Positions 17,628 to 26,525 of a DNA stretch of 64,000 nt are shown here, one piece after another. The stretch lies in contig CAZWEZ010000001.1 of the NCBI GenBank assembly GCA_964632795.1, positions 1-64,000 on the forward strand, in the 5' to 3' direction. The position numbers were made by a program, and so were the translations under genes. The notes under the pieces are model-generated. The model did not search any database. It saw only the letters and a list, made by a program, of their open reading frames with translations, and was not told the DNA's origin. Position 1 is the stretch's first letter, and the number at the start of each line of letters is the position of its first letter. The DNA comes from CAZWEZ01 sp964632795. Its GTDB lineage: Bacteria > Pseudomonadota > Alphaproteobacteria > Rhodospirillales > 2-02-FULL-58-16.

Positions 17628-18545
17628 TTACCTTTTCACCGACACGCGTCCTCGGTGCAGGGAAGATTCAACGCTGTAGACCCCCAGCGCAAGCCAGATG
17701 CAGCCGAAGGTCACCATATGCACCACGGTGAAGGGTTCATTGTAGATGAAAACGGCGAGCAGGAAATGGCCGCTGGGCGTGATGTACTGGAAGAACCCGA
17801 CGCTCGACAGCCGCAGCCGCTTGGTCGCCTGGATGAAAAGGATGAGCGGCAAGGCGGTGAACACGCCGGCCAGGGCCAGCAGGCCGTCGATCTCCCAACC
17901 CAGCCGTCCCATGGCGCCGCTTCCCTCGAGTCCCAGATAGACCAGGAAGCCCAGCGCCAGCGGGCAGGCGATCAGCGTTTCCACGAACAGTCCGCCAATG
18001 GCATCGACCATCGCCACCTTGCGGATCAGGCCGTAAATGCCGAAGCTGAACGCGAGGGTCAGGGAAACCCATGGAAATTGACCCAACTGCACCACCTGGA
18101 AGGCAACCCCGAGGGTCGCCAATACAACCGCCCCCCACTGCCAGAACCGCATTCTCTCCTTCAGGAACAGGACCCCTAACAGGACACTGACCAGGGGGTT
18201 GATGAAGTAACCGAGACTGCTTTCCAGAACCCGATCGTTGGTGATCGCCCAAATGAAAACCACCCAGTTGACGGCCACGAACAGCGTCGAAAGGGTCAGC
18301 GTCGCCAGGAGTCTGCGGTTCCCAAACGCCTGTCCGACCTTGCGCCAGCCGCGCAGGAAAAAGAGCAGCGCGGCGAGCAGGATCACCGACCAGACGATCC
18401 GATGAGCCACCACCTCGAACGCCGGAACCTGGGCCAGCGACTTGAAATAGATCGGGATCACACCCCAGAAGGAAAAAGCGCCGAAGGCACAGAGTGCACC
18501 CAGGAGCGAAGTACTGGAGGTGTCCGTCGTCCGGAGGGCCTGCAT
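17628..18545 (-). CDS. rarD: EamA-family transporter RarD
   Basis: 305 residues with ten hydrophobic segments, typical of the drug/metabolite transporter superfamily. RarD-specific features include GALCAFGAFSFWGVIPIYFK near the N-terminus, HRIVWS in the second helix and YFINPLVSVLLGVLFLKERM in the fifth. Substrate is unknown; homologues were named for chloramphenicol sensitivity. The gene stands alone, convergent with the sulfide operon, with a 160-base AT-rich gap between. Confidence 0.88.
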   Translation of the reverse strand: MQALRTTDTSSTSLLGALCAFGAFSFWGVIPIYFKSLAQVPAFEVVAHRIVWSVILLAALLFFLRGWRKVGQAFGNRRLLATLTLSTLFVAVNWVVFIWAITNDRVLESSLGYFINPLVSVLLGVLFLKERMRFWQWGAVVLATLGVAFQVVQLGQFPWVSLTLAFSFGIYGLIRKVAMVDAIGGLFVETLIACPLALGFLVYLGLEGSGAMGRLGWEIDGLLALAGVFTALPLILFIQATKRLRLSSVGFFQYITPSGHFLLAVFIYNEPFTVVHMVTFGCIWLALGVYSVESSLHRGRVSVKR

Positions 18546-18580
18546 GCCAAGGTTCCTATGTATGCGGACAGCTTCATAGC

Positions 18581-18670
18581 GTCATTGCGGGCAAACGCAA
18601 CCCGGGATTCCGGCTTGCACGCGGTTGTGGGGGATTTAGACGACGATTCCCGGCGTGTACGGGGATGACC
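18581..18670. repeat. Dispersed palindromic repeat remnant (GTCATTGCGGG ... GGGGATGACC)
   Basis: The left arm GTCATTGCGGG with CCCGGGATTCCGG and the right arm ATTCCCGGCGTGTACGGGGATGACC are imperfect inverse complements. The pattern is that of the common GTCATtCCCGxxxxCGGGaATcC intergenic repeats of proteobacteria. It lies in the 420-base gap between rarD and mltB, in which no gene is supported. Confidence 0.45.
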
Positions 18671-18966
18671 GGGAGTTCGCGGCGAACGCCCGTCCGTAGG
18701 CGTCGTAGGCCGCGATTCCGGTCGCTGGCGGAAGACCTGTCGGCGGTTTCTTCCGCCTCTTCCCGTTTTTCCTCTTTCAGGTCAGCCACCGCCTCGGTCT
18801 TGGTCTACCTGCCTGCACGGCTTCCAAGTCGTTAATATATATGGCAAAAACACTGAAAAATCAAAAAAACGCCCCGGCCAGGACCGTCTCCTGAACGATT
18901 GGCATTTGCCCTGTCGTCCCTCTCTGTGGCAAAAGATGAGATCGCCGGCAGGGTGTTGGAGCAGAC

Positions 18967-19956
18967 ATGACGAGAACGAACGTTTTGTTTCGGGGGGTGT
19001 TCTGGGTCCTTTTCACCTCCGCGCTGTTGATCTCGTTTTCCGCCAAGGCCACCACCCAGCCATTCGCCCAATGGCTCGATGGCCTGCGCCGGGAAGCCGC
19101 CTCCAGCGGCATCCGCGAGACCACCCTCGACAGCGCGCTGAGCGGGATCAAGCCCATTCCCCGGGTCATCGAACTGGACCGCAATCAACCGGAATTCACC
19201 CTGACCTTCCAACAGTACCTGAACCGCGTGGTTCCACAGGCGCGGGTGGAGAAGGGAAGGGCCAAGCTCAAGGAAAACCGGGCGCTTCTCGAGAAAATCG
19301 GCCGCCAATACAATGTCCAGCCCCGCTTTATCGTGGCCTTCTGGGGCATCGAAACCGACTTCGGACGCATCACCGGCGGTTTCCCGGTGATCCGGGCGCT
19401 GACGACCCTGGCCTATGACGGCCGGCGCAGCACCTACTTCCGCCGCGAACTGATCAATGCGCTCAAGATTTTGGATGGCGGCCATATCGAGGTCTCGAAA
19501 ATGGTCGGATCGTGGGCGGGGGCCATGGGGCAGAACCAGTTCATGCCGTCGTCGTTCCTGAGGTTCGCCGTCGACCACGACGGCGACGGGCGCAAGGATA
19601 TCTGGAACAGCAAGGCCGACGTCTTCGCGTCGGCCGCCAATTACCTCGCCGGTTCGGGGTGGAAAGGCGACCAGACCTGGGGCCGCGCGGTCAGGCTGCC
19701 GGAGGGGTTCGATCCCCAACTCGTCGGATTGGAGGTGCGCAAGCCGATCGGCGACTGGCAACGGCTGGGCGTGCGCCGGGCAAACGGCAGCGACCTGCCG
19801 AAGCGCAACCTGATGGCTTCGGTGGTCCTGACGGAAGGACCGAAGAGTCCGGCATATCTCGTCTACAACAACTACCGGACCATTCTGAAGTGGAACCGCT
19901 CGACATTCTTCGCGGTCGCCGTCGGTTCCCTTGCCGACAGGATTGGAGGCGGTTAG
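18967..19956 (+). CDS. mltB: Lytic murein transglycosylase (MltB family)
   Basis: 329 residues. A signal peptide covers roughly residues 1-29 (VFWVLFTSALLISFSAKA), with no lipobox, so it is a soluble periplasmic form. The catalytic glutamate is Glu129 in FWGIETDFGR. SWAGAMGQNQFMPSSF is the second hallmark of family 3 transglycosylases. It cleaves peptidoglycan glycan strands to give 1,6-anhydro ends. It is followed by rlpA and dacA, two more wall-modifying proteins, so the three genes form a cell-envelope group. Confidence 0.92.
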   Translation: MTRTNVLFRGVFWVLFTSALLISFSAKATTQPFAQWLDGLRREAASSGIRETTLDSALSGIKPIPRVIELDRNQPEFTLTFQQYLNRVVPQARVEKGRAKLKENRALLEKIGRQYNVQPRFIVAFWGIETDFGRITGGFPVIRALTTLAYDGRRSTYFRRELINALKILDGGHIEVSKMVGSWAGAMGQNQFMPSSFLRFAVDHDGDGRKDIWNSKADVFASAANYLAGSGWKGDQTWGRAVRLPEGFDPQLVGLEVRKPIGDWQRLGVRRANGSDLPKRNLMASVVLTEGPKSPAYLVYNNYRTILKWNRSTFFAVAVGSLADRIGGG

Positions 19957-20015
19957 ACTACCAGATAAAGGGGCGTACTTTTTTTCGGCACACCAAATAT
20001 GGGTGATTCAGGGGA

Positions 20016-20999
20016 ATGACACGGTTTCATGTATGGGCGCGCTGGTCGTCCGCGGTGGTTTGCGGGCTCTTGTTGGCGAGCTGTGCCGAAACCAGGTTCA
20101 TCGTGCACACCGTAAAAAAGATCGGCACGGTTCAGGAAGCTCCAGCGGTCAGGAAGGAAGGAATCTACAAGGTCGGCAACCCATATCGGATCAACGCAGT
20201 GTGGTATCGGCCCCGGGTCGACTACGACTACAAGGAGACCGGCATCGCCTCGTGGTACGGCAGCAAATTTCACGGCCGCCCCACGGCCAACGGCGAAATC
20301 TACGATATGAACGCTCTGACGGCGGCTCACCGGACGCTTCCCATGCCCAGTTACGTCAGGGTGATCAACCTCGAGAACGGCCGCAGCATCAACCTCAAGG
20401 TGAACGACCGGGGGCCCTTCGCCCATAACCGGATCATCGACGTCTCGCGGCGTGGCGCGCAACTGCTCGGCTTTTACATGAAAGGCACGGCCCGGGTCCG
20501 CGTGGAGATCCTGGCCAATGAAAGCCGGGCCCTCGCCGGTCGTCTCACCGGGAGGGCGAAGTTCGCGGCCGTGGATACGCCGATTACCGTCACCCGCCTG
20601 CCCAAGCCCACCGTCAGCAGCGAAGCCCTGCCACCGCCGCCGGGAGCCTCGGCGGCCTCGCCACCCGCCGAAACGGCCGCTCTTCCGACCCCCCCCGGCA
20701 ATCGGGCGGTGGCCGCGACGGCATCGCTCGAACCCAAATTGGGGGTCGTGATCCTGCAACCGGTGCAATCGACGCGGTTGTTCGTCCAGGCCGGAGCCTT
20801 TTCGATCTACGAGAACGCCAACCGGGTTCGCGCCGTGCTGAACGCGCTGGGTCCGATCAAGATTTCGCAGGTGCTGGTCGATGGCAAGGACCTGTACCGG
20901 GTGCGGGTCGGACCCCTGAACAGCGTCGTCCAGGCGGACCAAATGCTGGAGTGGGTGATCCAGAAGGGATACGCTAACTCCCGGATCATCGTCGATTGA
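20016..20999 (+). CDS. rlpA: Septal ring lytic transglycosylase RlpA (lipoprotein with SPOR domain)
   Basis: 327 residues. Signal peptide with lipobox LLASC (Cys23), so it is an outer-membrane lipoprotein. The double-psi beta-barrel spans about 75-165, beginning GIASWYGSKFHGRPTANGE and containing VNDRGPFAHNRIIDVS, with the catalytic-type acidic and His residues. A Pro/Ala-rich linker follows at 190-235. A C-terminal SPOR domain (about 248-327, LFVQAGAFSIYENANRV) targets denuded glycan at the division septum. It sits between mltB and dacA. Confidence 0.93.
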   Translation: MTRFHVWARWSSAVVCGLLLASCAETRFIVHTVKKIGTVQEAPAVRKEGIYKVGNPYRINAVWYRPRVDYDYKETGIASWYGSKFHGRPTANGEIYDMNALTAAHRTLPMPSYVRVINLENGRSINLKVNDRGPFAHNRIIDVSRRGAQLLGFYMKGTARVRVEILANESRALAGRLTGRAKFAAVDTPITVTRLPKPTVSSEALPPPPGASAASPPAETAALPTPPGNRAVAATASLEPKLGVVILQPVQSTRLFVQAGAFSIYENANRVRAVLNALGPIKISQVLVDGKDLYRVRVGPLNSVVQADQMLEWVIQKGYANSRIIVD

Positions 21000-21030
21000 T
21001 TACTCCGCTTGAAACAGGAACCTTGTCCGT

Positions 21031-22179
21031 ATGAAACCGTTGGTCGGCTTTCTGTGCTTGATCGCCGCCGGATCATGGTTCGGCGCTCCCTCGGCGGCCA
21101 TCGAGACCATCGCCCGCGAGGCCATCCTTGTCGATATGACGACCGGGGCCGTGCTCTTCGAGAAGAACGCGGACAAACCCACGTCGCCGGCTTCGATGAG
21201 CAAGTTGATGACCGTCTACATGGTTTTCGAACGTCTTCGCGACGGCCGCCTATCCCTCGACGACACCTTTTCGGTCAGCGAAAGGGCGTGGCGAAAAGGC
21301 GGGGCCAAGAGCGGTAGTTCCACCATGTTCCTGGAACCGGGAGACCGGGTGAGGGTCGAGGACCTGCTGCGCGGGATCATCGTCCAGTCGGGCAACGATG
21401 CCTGCATCGTCATCGCCGAGGGGCTGGCCAGCAGCGAGGAGGCCTTCGCCGCGGAAATGACCCTGCGGGGACGTTCGTTGGGCCTTGAAAACAGCGTCTT
21501 CAAGAACGCCACCGGGTGGCCTGACCCGGGTCACCAGACGACCGTCCGCGACCTCGCCCTTCTGGTCAAACGGACAATCGTCGACTTTCCCGACTACTAT
21601 CACTACTACGCCGAAAAGAACTTCACCTACAACGGCATCCGGCAGATCAACAGGAACCCGCTTCTGTACAAGAAGATGGGGGTCGACGGTCTCAAGACCG
21701 GGCACACCAAGGACTCCGGTTACGGGCTGAGCGCCTCCGCCGTGCGCGGCGACCGGCGTCTGATCCTGGTGGTCAACGGTCTGCCCAGCAAGAAGACCCG
21801 GGCAAGGGAGCCGGAGCGCCTGTTGGAATGGGGGTTCCGCGAATTCGACAACTACGCCCTGTTCAAAAGCGGGGAAACCGTCTTCGAGGCGGAAGTATGG
21901 CTCGGCAAGAAACCCAAGGTACCGCTCCTGATCAAACAGGATCTGGTGGTGACCCTGCCGCGCAAGGCGCGTCGGGAGATGAAGGTCACGGTGAACTTCG
22001 AGGCCCCCATCCCGGCCCCCATCGCCGAAGGCGCGACGGTCGCCAGGTTGGTGGTCACGGCGCCCGGCGAGGAAACCCTCGAGGTTCCCCTTGTCGCCGG
22101 CGAAGGGGTCGAACGGCTGGGGTTGTTCGGCCGACTGGGCACCGGCTGGAAGTACATCCTTTGGGGTTCGGCCGGCTGA
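21031..22179 (+). CDS. dacA: D-alanyl-D-alanine carboxypeptidase (PBP5/DacA family)
   Basis: 382 residues with a signal peptide ending near residue 23. The three penicillin-binding motifs are present: SMSK (Ser55-Lys58), SGN (120-122) and KTG (222-224). A C-terminal PBP5-type beta domain (about 285-365) ends in GTGWKYILWGSAG; the amphipathic membrane anchor is short. It trims the terminal D-Ala from peptidoglycan stem peptides. In alphaproteobacteria dacA normally precedes tmk-holB-metG-tatD, as it does here. Confidence 0.94.
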   Translation: MKPLVGFLCLIAAGSWFGAPSAAIETIAREAILVDMTTGAVLFEKNADKPTSPASMSKLMTVYMVFERLRDGRLSLDDTFSVSERAWRKGGAKSGSSTMFLEPGDRVRVEDLLRGIIVQSGNDACIVIAEGLASSEEAFAAEMTLRGRSLGLENSVFKNATGWPDPGHQTTVRDLALLVKRTIVDFPDYYHYYAEKNFTYNGIRQINRNPLLYKKMGVDGLKTGHTKDSGYGLSASAVRGDRRLILVVNGLPSKKTRAREPERLLEWGFREFDNYALFKSGETVFEAEVWLGKKPKVPLLIKQDLVVTLPRKARREMKVTVNFEAPIPAPIAEGATVARLVVTAPGEETLEVPLVAGEGVERLGLFGRLGTGWKYILWGSAG

Positions 22180-22289
22180 TGGGAGGGACTCTATCGACTT
22201 TGGAAAGGCTGGTAAGGATGCAAATGTTATCCACATAGCGAGTGTTGCTTGGTAGTGCTACGGTCCTGCCACAGAGAGGGGGTTCTCAT

Positions 22290-22949
22290 ATGTTCATTGC
22301 GGTTGATGGTATCGATGGTTCCGGAAAAACTACCCTGGTTCGGCAGTTCGCTGAATTATTTGACCCGCTTGATCCGGTAACAACGAAAGAGCCAACTGAT
22401 AACTCCCATTGGGGGCAAAAGCTGCGTACTGCAGCAGCTCAAGGCCGGATGGCACGAGATAAGGAACTTGAATACTTTCATCAAGATCGGCTTCATCATA
22501 TCAGAACAAAAATTCGCCCATGCCTTGAAGTGGGACGCATAGTGATTACTGATCGTTACGTCGATTCTACATTAGCATTTCAAGCACATACCCCGGAAGA
22601 GGCGGACGAACTTTACGAACGGCTCATTCCAGAAATAATTGTTCCTGATGTAACATTTATTTTAAAATGCCCTGTTCGCTTAGGTTTGTCTAGAATAAGG
22701 AAGAGAAATGGGGGGGATTTTACTCAATATGAAAATACATCTGCGTTAAAGATAGCAGCTTCAATTTATGAATCTCGAAAAGGGAAAAATTATGAAATAA
22801 TTGACGCGTCAAATACTATTGAAAATGTACTCTATCAAGCAATTGTGTCGCTAAGAAAACGTTTTTCACATTTACACGAAATCCTAGCGTCTGAACAAGG
22901 AGCATTGTGTAACGATGCCGAGATAATGCGTGTATCTACCTGTGATTAG
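22290..22949 (+). CDS. tmk: Thymidylate kinase (dTMP kinase), atypical AT-rich gene
   Basis: 219 residues. P-loop GIDGSGKTT at the N-terminus, the DRY-type motif TDRYVDSTLAFQ, and a lid region SRIRKRNGGDFTQYE. It phosphorylates dTMP to dTDP. It occupies the place where tmk lies in the conserved dacA-tmk-holB-metG operon, but base use is strikingly unlike both neighbours: AT-rich, with many AAA, ATA, AGA, TTA and ATT codons that the flanking genes avoid. ATG at 22290 follows GAGAGGGGG. The best reading is replacement of the native gene by a foreign one. An AT-rich hairpin follows it. Confidence 0.88.
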   Translation: MFIAVDGIDGSGKTTLVRQFAELFDPLDPVTTKEPTDNSHWGQKLRTAAAQGRMARDKELEYFHQDRLHHIRTKIRPCLEVGRIVITDRYVDSTLAFQAHTPEEADELYERLIPEIIVPDVTFILKCPVRLGLSRIRKRNGGDFTQYENTSALKIAASIYESRKGKNYEIIDASNTIENVLYQAIVSLRKRFSHLHEILASEQGALCNDAEIMRVSTCD

Positions 22950-22980
22950 GATATGTTTCATCCTGCTTGAGCGCTGTCGT

Positions 22981-22998
22981 TACTGAAGTATTTCAGTA
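22981..22998. repeat. Perfect hairpin TACTGAA-GTAT-TTCAGTA after tmk
   Basis: Seven-base arms with a 4-base loop, in the AT-rich sequence between the foreign-looking tmk and holB. No T-run follows on the plus strand, so it is not a standard terminator. It probably came in with the tmk segment and marks its right edge. Confidence 0.5.
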
Positions 22999-23021
22999 CT
23001 CTGCAATCATGTTTTTTGAAT

Positions 23022-24122
23022 ATGTTCAGCGATAACGGTTGGCCGCCGCCGCGGAAAAACCCCGACTTGGTCGGCCATGACGAGGCCGAACGTCTTCTTC
23101 TCGAGGCGTTCGACAGCGGGCGGATGGCCCACGCCTGGTTGATCTGCGGACACCGCGGCATCGGCAAGGCGACGCTGGCCTTCCGCTTTGCCCGTTTCGT
23201 GCTGGCCCGGGGGGGAGGGGAGGCCGGCGGCCTGTTCGGCGACTCCTTGCCGGCCGCCACCCCCGGCAGCCTGTACATCCCTCCCGACGATCCGGTTTTC
23301 CACCGCGTCGCCGCCGCCGGCCACGCCGACCTGTTGACCGTCGAGAGGACGCTCAACGACAAGGGCAAGCTTCGCAACGAGATCATCGTCGACGACGTGC
23401 GCCGGATCGGCTCCTTCCTGAGCCTGACCGCCGCCGAAGGGGGATGGCGGGTGGTCGTCATCGACTGCGCCGACGAGATGAACGTCAGCGCCGCCAACGC
23501 CGCGCTCAAGGTCCTCGAAGAGCCCCCACGGCGAGCCCTGCTGCTGCTGACCAGCCACAACCCGGGCCGCCTGCTGGCGACCATCCGCTCGCGCTGCCGC
23601 CGGCTTCGCCTGACGTCGCCGGACGAGGCCACGGTGGCGGCGCTGATCGGAAAGTACCGCCCCGAAACCCAACCCGACGAAGCCACCCAACTGGCCCGCC
23701 TTTGCGAAGGCAGCATAGGGCGGGCGCTGGCCCTGGCGGAGGAGGGGGGGCTCGAGTTCTATGGCGATTTGCTCGGCCTCCTGGAGACCCTTCCCGAGTT
23801 GGACGTCCAATCCCTTCACCGGTTCGCCGATCGCGTCGCCAAGGCCGACGCCCTCGAGGCCTTCGCAACCCTCAGCGACCTCTTGCGATGGTGGCTGGAA
23901 CGGCTGATCCTGTTCGCCGCCGGGGAGGATGCCAGGGGGGCACGGGACGGCGAACGGGCGCTCATGGAACGCCTTTCGCAAACGGCTAGCCTTGATCGCT
24001 GGCTGGAGGTGTGGGAAAAGGTCAGCGGTTTGCTGGCGCGGACCGACGGCGCCAACCTGGACCGCAAGCAGGTGGTTCTCAACGTCTTTCTCTCCCTGGA
24101 GACCGCTGTTCGCCCCCTTTAG
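23022..24122 (+). CDS. holB: DNA polymerase III delta-prime subunit HolB
   Basis: About 366 residues. It begins with the clamp-loader pattern LVGHDEAERLLLEAFDSGRMAHAWLICG and the P-loop-like GHRGIGKATLA. EMNVSAANALKVLEEPP-type residues (NVSAANAALKVLEEPP) form the SRC-like region, and LLTSHNPGRLLATIRSRCRR is the sensor/SRC segment typical of delta-prime. It is a structural subunit of the clamp loader. ATG at 23022 is used; a TTG at 23016 is in frame. Base use returns to the high-GC norm immediately at its start. Confidence 0.93.
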   Translation: MFSDNGWPPPRKNPDLVGHDEAERLLLEAFDSGRMAHAWLICGHRGIGKATLAFRFARFVLARGGGEAGGLFGDSLPAATPGSLYIPPDDPVFHRVAAAGHADLLTVERTLNDKGKLRNEIIVDDVRRIGSFLSLTAAEGGWRVVVIDCADEMNVSAANAALKVLEEPPRRALLLLTSHNPGRLLATIRSRCRRLRLTSPDEATVAALIGKYRPETQPDEATQLARLCEGSIGRALALAEEGGLEFYGDLLGLLETLPELDVQSLHRFADRVAKADALEAFATLSDLLRWWLERLILFAAGEDARGARDGERALMERLSQTASLDRWLEVWEKVSGLLARTDGANLDRKQVVLNVFLSLETAVRPL

Positions 24123-24152
24123 TCGGAATGCGCCGTCGAGGAGACAGCAGCG

Positions 24153-25724
24153 ATGTCCGGGCAAAAGCCATACTACGTCACGACGCCGATCTATTACGTC
24201 AACGATGCCCCGCACATCGGCCATGCCTACACGACGCTGGCCTGCGACGTGCTGGCCCGGTTCAAGCGCCTGGACGGCTTCGACGTCAAGTTCCTGACCG
24301 GCACCGACGAACACGGCCAGAAGGTGGCGACGTCGGCCAAAGAGGCCGGCATGGACACCCAGGCCTTCACCGACATGGTGTCGCAGAACTTCCGCGATCT
24401 CGGCGGCATCATGAACTACAGCCAGGACGATTTCATCCGTACCACCGAGAAGCGCCATACCCTTTCCTGCCAGGAACTGTGGCGGCGACAGATCGAGCGC
24501 GGGCAAATCTATCTCGGCACCTACGCCGGCTGGTACGCGATCCGCGACGAAGCCTTCTATACCGAAAGCGAACTCAGCGAAGGCCCGGGGGGGACCAAAA
24601 TAGCCCCTTCCGGGGCCGAGGTGGAATGGGTCGAGGAACCCAGCTACTTCTTCCGCCTGTCGGAATGGCAGGAACCCCTGCTCCGGTTCTACGAGGAGAA
24701 CCCCGGCTTCATCCTGCCCCGAACCCGGCGCAACGAAGTCCTCAGCTTCGTCAAGGGCGGTCTCCAGGACCTGTCGGTCTCGCGGACCAGCTTCGATTGG
24801 GGCATCCCGGTTCCCGGCGACGACGACCACATCATGTACGTGTGGCTGGACGCCCTGACCAACTACATCACCGGGGTCGGCTTTCCGGAGACGGAAAGCG
24901 GGCAATACACCACCTACTGGCCGGCCGACCTGCACATGGTGGGCAAGGACATCCTGCGCTTCCACGCGGTCTACTGGCCGGCGTTCCTGATGGCGGCCGG
25001 ACTGGAGCCGCCCAAGCGGGTCTTCGCCCACGGCTGGTGGACCAACGAGGGGCAGAAGATATCCAAGTCGTTGGGAAACATCATCGACCCCATCAAGCTG
25101 GTCGAGAAATACGGCCTCGACCAGGTTCGCTATTTCCTGTTGCGCGAGGTGCCGTTCGGCAACGACGGCGATTTCTCGCACCTGGCGATGGCCAACCGGA
25201 TCAACGGTGACCTCGCAAACGACTTCGGCAACCTGGCCCAACGGGTGCTGTCGATGGTCAACAAGAACTGCTCGGCCATGGTGCCCCAACCCGACCCCAT
25301 GACCGACGACGACCGGGCGATGCTGGCCGCCGCCCATGGGCTACACGGCGAAATCAGCGAAAGCATGGAGGTCCAGGCCTTTCACGAAGCCCTCGACAGG
25401 ATGTGGACGGTGGTCCGCGCCGCCAACGGCTATGTCGATCACCAGACCCCCTGGAAGCTGCGCAAGGAAGACCCCGGTCGCATGAACACGGTGCTCTACG
25501 TTCTGATCGAGACCATCCGCCACCTGGCCATCCTGGGGCAGCCGTTCATGCCCGATGCCTGCGGCCGGATGCTGGATCAACTGGCGGTGCCCGGGGACCG
25601 CCGCACCTTCTCCTTCCTCGGCGAAGACAATGCCCTGGCCCCGGGAACCGCCCTGCCCAAGCCGCAAGGCGTGTTCCCGCGCTACGTGGACGAGGGGGAA
25701 GGGGAGGGGGAGGGAGTTTCCTAG
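24153..25724 (+). CDS. metG: Methionyl-tRNA synthetase
   Basis: 523 residues of the class I MetRS. HIGH is at residues 21-24 (NDAPHIGHAYTT) and the KMSKS loop is KISKS (302-306). The insertion after FLTGTDEHG lacks zinc-binding cysteines, and there is no C-terminal EMAP-type tRNA-binding domain. This is the short single-zincless form common in alphaproteobacteria. It charges tRNA-Met. The acidic tail EGEGEGEG ends next to the tatD ATG without spacing, so the genes are cotranscribed. Confidence 0.96.
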   Translation: MSGQKPYYVTTPIYYVNDAPHIGHAYTTLACDVLARFKRLDGFDVKFLTGTDEHGQKVATSAKEAGMDTQAFTDMVSQNFRDLGGIMNYSQDDFIRTTEKRHTLSCQELWRRQIERGQIYLGTYAGWYAIRDEAFYTESELSEGPGGTKIAPSGAEVEWVEEPSYFFRLSEWQEPLLRFYEENPGFILPRTRRNEVLSFVKGGLQDLSVSRTSFDWGIPVPGDDDHIMYVWLDALTNYITGVGFPETESGQYTTYWPADLHMVGKDILRFHAVYWPAFLMAAGLEPPKRVFAHGWWTNEGQKISKSLGNIIDPIKLVEKYGLDQVRYFLLREVPFGNDGDFSHLAMANRINGDLANDFGNLAQRVLSMVNKNCSAMVPQPDPMTDDDRAMLAAAHGLHGEISESMEVQAFHEALDRMWTVVRAANGYVDHQTPWKLRKEDPGRMNTVLYVLIETIRHLAILGQPFMPDACGRMLDQLAVPGDRRTFSFLGEDNALAPGTALPKPQGVFPRYVDEGEGEGEGVS

Positions 25725-26525
25725 ATGCCGATGCTGGTGGACAGCCACTGCCACCTGGACTTCCCCGCCTTCGAAGACGACCTGGACGGCGTCATGGGGC
25801 GGGCGGCGGAAGCCGGGGTCGGGTGGATGGTGACCATCTGCACCCACGTGACCCGGTTCGAACAAGTGCTCGGGATCGCCAAAGCCTACGACAACGTCTT
25901 TTGCTCGGTCGGCATCCATCCCCACGAGGCGGCCAACGAACCCGAAGTCTCCGCCGAACACCTGATCCGGATGGCCGGCCACCCCAAAGTGGTCGGTTTC
26001 GGGGAAACCGGCCTCGACTACCACTACATGCACAGCCCCAGGGAGGCTCAGCAACGGAGCTTCCGAATCCACATCGAAGCCGCCCGGACCAGCGGCCTGC
26101 CGGTCATCGTCCACACCCGCGAAGCCGACCACGACATGGCGCGAATCCTGCGGGAAGAATACGCCAAGGGACCCTTTGCGGGGGTCTTGCACTGTTTCAG
26201 TTCGGGCCGCGAGCTGGCCGACGCCGCAATCGAGCTGGAACTCCATGTCTCGCTGTCGGGGATCGTCACCTTCAACAAGGCCACCGACCTGCGCGAGACG
26301 GCGCGCCACATCCCCTTGGACCGCCTGCTGATCGAAACCGACGCCCCCTATCTGGCGCCGGTTCCCAGGCGGGGCAAGCGCAACGAACCGGCCTTCACGG
26401 CCTACACGGCGGCCCGGGTCGCCGAGATAAAGGAGGTGGACGCCGCGGACTTCGCCCGGACCACCACCGACACTTTCTTCCGTCTGTTCGCCAAGGCCAG
26501 GCCGGCGACGACAGGAGCGGTTTAA
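25725..26525 (+). CDS. tatD: TatD-family metal-dependent hydrolase (DNase)
   Basis: 266 residues with a TIM-barrel. Metal ligands are visible in VDSHCHLDF (His8, His10), GFGETGLDYHY (Glu), PVIVHTREA (His), LHCFSS (His) and IETDAPYLAP (Asp). These five positions define TatD. Homologues act as 3'-5' DNases in DNA repair. The stop codon overlaps the start of the following MBL gene as TAATG. Confidence 0.94.
   Translation: MPMLVDSHCHLDFPAFEDDLDGVMGRAAEAGVGWMVTICTHVTRFEQVLGIAKAYDNVFCSVGIHPHEAANEPEVSAEHLIRMAGHPKVVGFGETGLDYHYMHSPREAQQRSFRIHIEAARTSGLPVIVHTREADHDMARILREEYAKGPFAGVLHCFSSGRELADAAIELELHVSLSGIVTFNKATDLRETARHIPLDRLLIETDAPYLAPVPRRGKRNEPAFTAYTAARVAEIKEVDAADFARTTTDTFFRLFAKARPATTGAV

Noticed and set aside
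23007..25337. 776-codon minus-strand open frame across holB and metG
   Set aside because: Antisense to two well-supported genes, with shadow-type composition.
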